Below, piece by piece: positions 61,457 to 64,000 of a stretch of 64,000 nt of DNA (position 1 is the first letter of the stretch; each line of letters begins with the position of its first letter). The stretch is from contig BGOK01000004.1 of assembly GCA_003569205.1 (NCBI GenBank), positions 1 to 64,000 of the forward strand, read 5' to 3'. The notes under the pieces were generated by a model. The model searched no databases and was not told where the DNA came from. It saw only the letters and a program-made list of their open reading frames with translations. Source of the stretch: Verrucomicrobiota bacterium. GTDB lineage: Bacteria > Verrucomicrobiota > Verrucomicrobiia > Opitutales > UBA953. The translations under genes were made by a program, and so were the position numbers.

Positions 61457-62248
61457 TTACTTCCCCAACAACTCTCGAACCTTCGCGCCGATGGCGGCAG
61501 CGGCTTCGCTGCGCTTGTCCTTGTGCGTAGCGATGACGTTGACGAGGGCGCTGCCGACGACGACGCCATCGGCGACTTTACCAACGGCCTGGACGTGGGC
61601 GGCGCTCGAGATACCGAAGCCGACGCAGACGGGCAGGGAAGTATGCTTACGAATCTCGGCCACGGCCGAGGAAAGGTTAGCGGCGAGCTCGGAGCGTTCG
61701 CCAGTGACGCCCTCGCGGGAGACGTAGTAGATGAAACCGGAGGCGTGCTTCGTGATGAGAGCGATGCGTGCTGGCGGCGTGGTCGGTGCCACGATGAACA
61801 CGTTCGCCAAGCCATGCTTCTTACAGGCCGCAATCAGGTCGCCGGCTTCTTCTGGTGGGCAATCGAGCACGAGCAGCCCATCGCCGCCCGCAGCCTTGAC
61901 CTTTCCGCAGTAGGCTTCGACGCCGAACGAGAAGAGCAGGTTGTAGTAGCAGTAAAGAACGATCGGCTTATCGGTCGCGGCCCGCGTGGCGGCCATGATT
62001 TCCAACAGGTGATCGAAAGTCATGCCCGACTCCAGGGCGCGTTGGGAGGCCAGCTGGTTAGTCAGGCCGTCGGCTAAAGGGTCCGAGAAGGGCACGCCCA
62101 CTTCGAGCACATCGGCCCCTGCGTCGGCCAGCGACTTCAGGATGGCCTTGGAAGTTTCGACGTCAGGGTCGCCAGCGCAGACATAGCTGACAAAGGCCGG
62201 GCGGCCTTCGGCTTTGCAGCGGGCGAACGTCTGGGCGAGTCGGTCCAT
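61457..62248 (-). CDS. trpA: Tryptophan synthase alpha chain
   Basis: A 263-residue TrpA, which cleaves indole-3-glycerol phosphate to indole in the alpha2-beta2 tryptophan synthase. The start at 62248 (MDRLAQTFARCKAEGRPAFV) is preceded by an unneeded open stretch. Catalytic Glu49 and Asp60 fall at their E. coli positions in LEVGVPFSDPLADG. A loop region follows (FIVAPTTPPARI, FIYYVSREGVTGERSELA) and ends VCVGFGISSAAHVQAVG. No trpB is beside it in this window, so the genes are dispersed or lie elsewhere. Confidence 0.96.
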   Translation of the reverse strand: MDRLAQTFARCKAEGRPAFVSYVCAGDPDVETSKAILKSLADAGADVLEVGVPFSDPLADGLTNQLASQRALESGMTFDHLLEIMAATRAATDKPIVLYCYYNLLFSFGVEAYCGKVKAAGGDGLLVLDCPPEEAGDLIAACKKHGLANVFIVAPTTPPARIALITKHASGFIYYVSREGVTGERSELAANLSSAVAEIRKHTSLPVCVGFGISSAAHVQAVGKVADGVVVGSALVNVIATHKDKRSEAAAAIGAKVRELLGK

Positions 62249-62364
62249 GGGAGGCGTCAAACAAGACGCCTTTGGGCCGGAGGGCAAGGCGAGACCCCGT
62301 TTGCCCCGCCCGTCATCGGTTTTCTCCGCTTTCCACCACCCCTGTCGCGGTTTAAGGTCGTCCC

Positions 62365-62709
62365 ATGAACCTCCAGCTCGTCCTTAAGTTCCTCCTCTCT
62401 GCAGCCGTCATTGCGGGTGCGTCCGAGATCGCTAAGCGCAATGTCTCCCTCGGTGCCCTCGTAATTGCGCTCCCGCTGACGAGCCTGTTGGCAATAATCT
62501 GGCTGTATGTCGAGACGGGCGACCAGGCGAAGGTCATCTCGCTGAACTGGTCAATCTTGGCGTATACGATTCCTTCGTTCGTCCTCTTCTTAGTCTTTCC
62601 GATCTGCCTCCGTTTCGGCCTAAACTTCTGGCTCTCGCTCGTGTTGGCCTGTGCTGTCACGGCCCTGACCTATAAAGCCTGCCAGCCGCTCCTCGATAAA
62701 GTCGCCTGA
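62365..62709 (+). CDS. DUF3147 membrane protein
   Basis: A 114-residue protein with four hydrophobic segments (LQLVLKFLLSAAVIAGASEI, GALVIALPLTSLLAIIWLYV, IPSFVLFLVFPICLRFGL, FWLSLVLACAVTALTYKACQ). The EIAKRNVSLGALVIALPLTS segment is typical of DUF3147, small inner-membrane proteins of unknown function found in many Gram-negative bacteria. It is divergent from trpA and just ahead of the tRNA-Leu gene. Confidence 0.88.
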   Translation: MNLQLVLKFLLSAAVIAGASEIAKRNVSLGALVIALPLTSLLAIIWLYVETGDQAKVISLNWSILAYTIPSFVLFLVFPICLRFGLNFWLSLVLACAVTALTYKACQPLLDKVA

Positions 62710-62758
62710 TTTTCTCGGATTGCCAAACAGGTCACAGTCGTAAGAGTCCACCCCGCCT

Positions 62759-62839
62759 GCCCAAGTGGTGGAACGGTATACACATCAGACTTAAAATCTG
62801 CCGCCGAAAGGCTTACCGGTTCGAGTCCGGTCTTGGGTA
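62759..62839 (+). tRNA. tRNA-Leu (TAA)
   Basis: The acceptor stem GCCCAAG pairs with CTTGGGT (one G-T), the anticodon loop CTTAAAA gives UAA, the long variable arm (CCGCCGAAAGGC) identifies a class II tRNA, and the T arm is CCGG-TTCGAGT-CCGG. The discriminator is A. The 3' CCA is not encoded (CGG follows), unlike the tRNA-Pro of this window. Confidence 0.94.
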
Positions 62840-62857
62840 CGGCTCTCTTTCCGTCGG

Positions 62858-63562
62858 TTAGCGCTTCAGTGAGAACGGATTGAAGTCCGTTTGGTCGTCG
62901 TAGGCGTCGACGCCTTCGGCCTGCTTAAGTTTAGCGCAGACGATGGTCGTGACGGGGGTCATGACGGCTTCGACGAGGACCTTGAAGAGCCAGTTAGCGG
63001 TCATCACGGCGAGGAGCGTCGCGGGGCTCCAGATGCCCAAGAACGCGAGCGGGTAGAAGATCAGGCTGTCGACGCCTTGGCCGACGACGGTCGAGCCGAT
63101 GAAGCGTGCCCAGGGGTGCCGTCCGCCCATGCGCACCTTCATCTTGGCGAGGACGTAGGAGTTGAGGAAGTCGCCAACGCAGAAGGCCACGATGGAGCCG
63201 AGCGCGATGCGCCAACCTCCGCCGAAGCAGGTTTCGAGCGCAGGCTGCAGTTGGGCGCTAAAGGGTTCGTTCGGGCTGGCGGGCAGGGCGAGGATGACCC
63301 AGGTCATGACCGTGGCGAAGAGCAGTGCGCCGAAGCCGGCCCAGATGACACGTCGGGCGAGCGCGTAGCCATAGACCTCGGTGAGGATATCCCCGAAGAT
63401 GTACGACAGCGGGAAGAAGAGGTTACCGGCGCCAAACTGGGTCGGACCAAGCAACGGTAAGTCGAGCATGACGACCTTGGCGGGTCCGATGAGGTTCGAG
63501 CAAAGCAACACGGCCACGAAGGCCCCCAAGATGAGGTCGTAGTAGCGGAAGCTGCGCGTCAT
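62858..63562 (-). CDS. yhhQ: Queuosine precursor transporter (YhhQ)
   Basis: A 234-residue integral membrane protein of the vitamin-uptake-like VUT family. The signature GNLFFPLSYIFGDILTEVYG is present, and helices carry GGWRIALGSIVAFCVGDFLN and IGSTVVGQGVDSLIFYPLAF. YhhQ imports queuosine precursors such as preQ0 and queuine. No queuosine synthesis gene is near, so salvage is presumed. It begins on the minus strand next to a small SGNH gene. Confidence 0.93.
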   Translation of the reverse strand: MTRSFRYYDLILGAFVAVLLCSNLIGPAKVVMLDLPLLGPTQFGAGNLFFPLSYIFGDILTEVYGYALARRVIWAGFGALLFATVMTWVILALPASPNEPFSAQLQPALETCFGGGWRIALGSIVAFCVGDFLNSYVLAKMKVRMGGRHPWARFIGSTVVGQGVDSLIFYPLAFLGIWSPATLLAVMTANWLFKVLVEAVMTPVTTIVCAKLKQAEGVDAYDDQTDFNPFSLKR

Positions 63563-63609
63563 GGTTGGGATTTAGAGCAGAAGTTAGTCGGACGCCAATC
63601 GTCTCAGCT

Positions 63610-64000
63610 TTATTTCCAATATTCCCGGACGACCCGTTCCCACTCATCGGCCATGAGTTGGTGGCCGCGGTAAGTGGGGTGGACGGTGTCCCAGACCCAG
63701 TAGTCGTCGGCGGTCTTGGCCGCCGCGTCATCAAAGACCTTTTGCAACTTCACCAGCGCGGCGCCGTGCTTCTGGGCGAGTTTGGCGACGATGGCTTGGC
63801 GGGCGACGATACCCTCGGGGACAGGCTTGCCGGGATGGCGGACGAAGGGCTCGATCAGCACGAGCTTGAGCTTCGGATTCTGCGCCCGGGCGTCGGTCAG
63901 GAGCTTGTCGTAGGTCGCCTCGTAGGCCTCCAGCGGAACGTTTCGGCTATGGTCGTTAACGCCGATCATCACGGACAGCAGGTCGGGCTTGAGCGCGAGG
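63610..64000 (-). CDS. SGNH hydrolase, 5' part outside the window
   Basis: The C-terminal portion of an SGNH hydrolase; its frame stays open to the right-hand edge (LALKPDLLSVMIGVNDHSRN), so the ATG is outside. Block III IGVNDHS and the C-terminal Asp/His block WDTVHPTYRGHQLMADEW are intact. It would be a lipase/acyl esterase like others in this window. Only about 130 residues are visible; the nucleophile block I and any signal peptide lie beyond the edge. Confidence 0.88.
   Translation of the reverse strand, partial: LALKPDLLSVMIGVNDHSRNVPLEAYEATYDKLLTDARAQNPKLKLVLIEPFVRHPGKPVPEGIVARQAIVAKLAQKHGAALVKLQKVFDDAAAKTADDYWVWDTVHPTYRGHQLMADEWERVVREYWK

Noticed and set aside
62720-62748. Promoter of tRNA-Leu
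   Set aside because: TTGCCA at 62720 has no matching -10 box at a normal distance.

Overview
The window is about 60% G+C and reads as a chromosomal segment of a free-living Gram-negative bacterium of the PVC superphylum, most likely Verrucomicrobiota (Opitutae-like). This is inferred from several secreted sulfatases, DUF1080 and membrane-bound-dehydrogenase/cytochrome c fusions, DUF5069, DUF2256, Tat-exported Gfo/Idh/MocA proteins, an autotransporter and a MoxR/vWA operon. No rRNA, CRISPR array, transposase or intact prophage is visible. Two tRNAs (Pro-GGG, Leu-UAA) are present.

Layout. 0-5.8 kb: a MoxR / DUF58 / vWA envelope operon, preceded by a heavily frameshifted membrane-anchored gene. 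5.8-13.8 kb: two very large exported proteins, a DUF1080-SGNH-dehydrogenase-cytochrome c fusion and a PhoX-like autotransporter. 14-17.8 kb: NERD-helicase, HupE/UreJ-like protein, a small lysine-rich exported protein and PhnA. 18-24.5 kb: sialate O-acetylesterase, an unknown protein, two tandem MuiA-type DUF4139 proteins and a GYF/zinc-ribbon protein. 24.9-32 kb: aspS, an unknown exported protein, an NSS transporter with a tiny companion protein, rhlE and a DUF2256 protein. 32.4-49 kb: a polysaccharide-catabolism region with four sulfatases, SGNH/SASA esterases, alpha/beta hydrolases, a LamG-SASA protein and a secreted serine protease. 49-54 kb: fused MFS/spermidine-synthase-like protein, Gfo/Idh/MocA oxidoreductase and MFS transporter. 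54-64 kb: SGNH protein, DUF5069, two small membrane proteins (one holin-like), thiL, CPBP protease, a dihydroorotase without its HxH motif overlapping pyrB, trpA, DUF3147, tRNA-Leu, yhhQ and a partial SGNH gene.

How it fits together. The 32-49 kb region would act outside the cytoplasm: sulfatases remove sulfate esters, SGNH/SASA and alpha/beta hydrolases remove acyl groups, and the LamG protein may bind glycan. Most members carry a signal peptide and lie on the minus strand in tightly spaced runs. The two structures that the gene list does not explain are (i) a family of intergenic hairpins with shared GGTAGGG/CCTACC borders but different, internally complementary stems, found at five or more sites, and (ii) G-rich GGGGATA-type tandem arrays at several other intergenic sites.

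Caution. At least eleven single-base frame breaks interrupt otherwise well-conserved genes. Nine look like a missing base, often next to a short homopolymer. The genes were therefore annotated across the breaks, and residual assembly indels are the likelier explanation than true pseudogenes. All family names come from reading motifs by eye; no database search was run.
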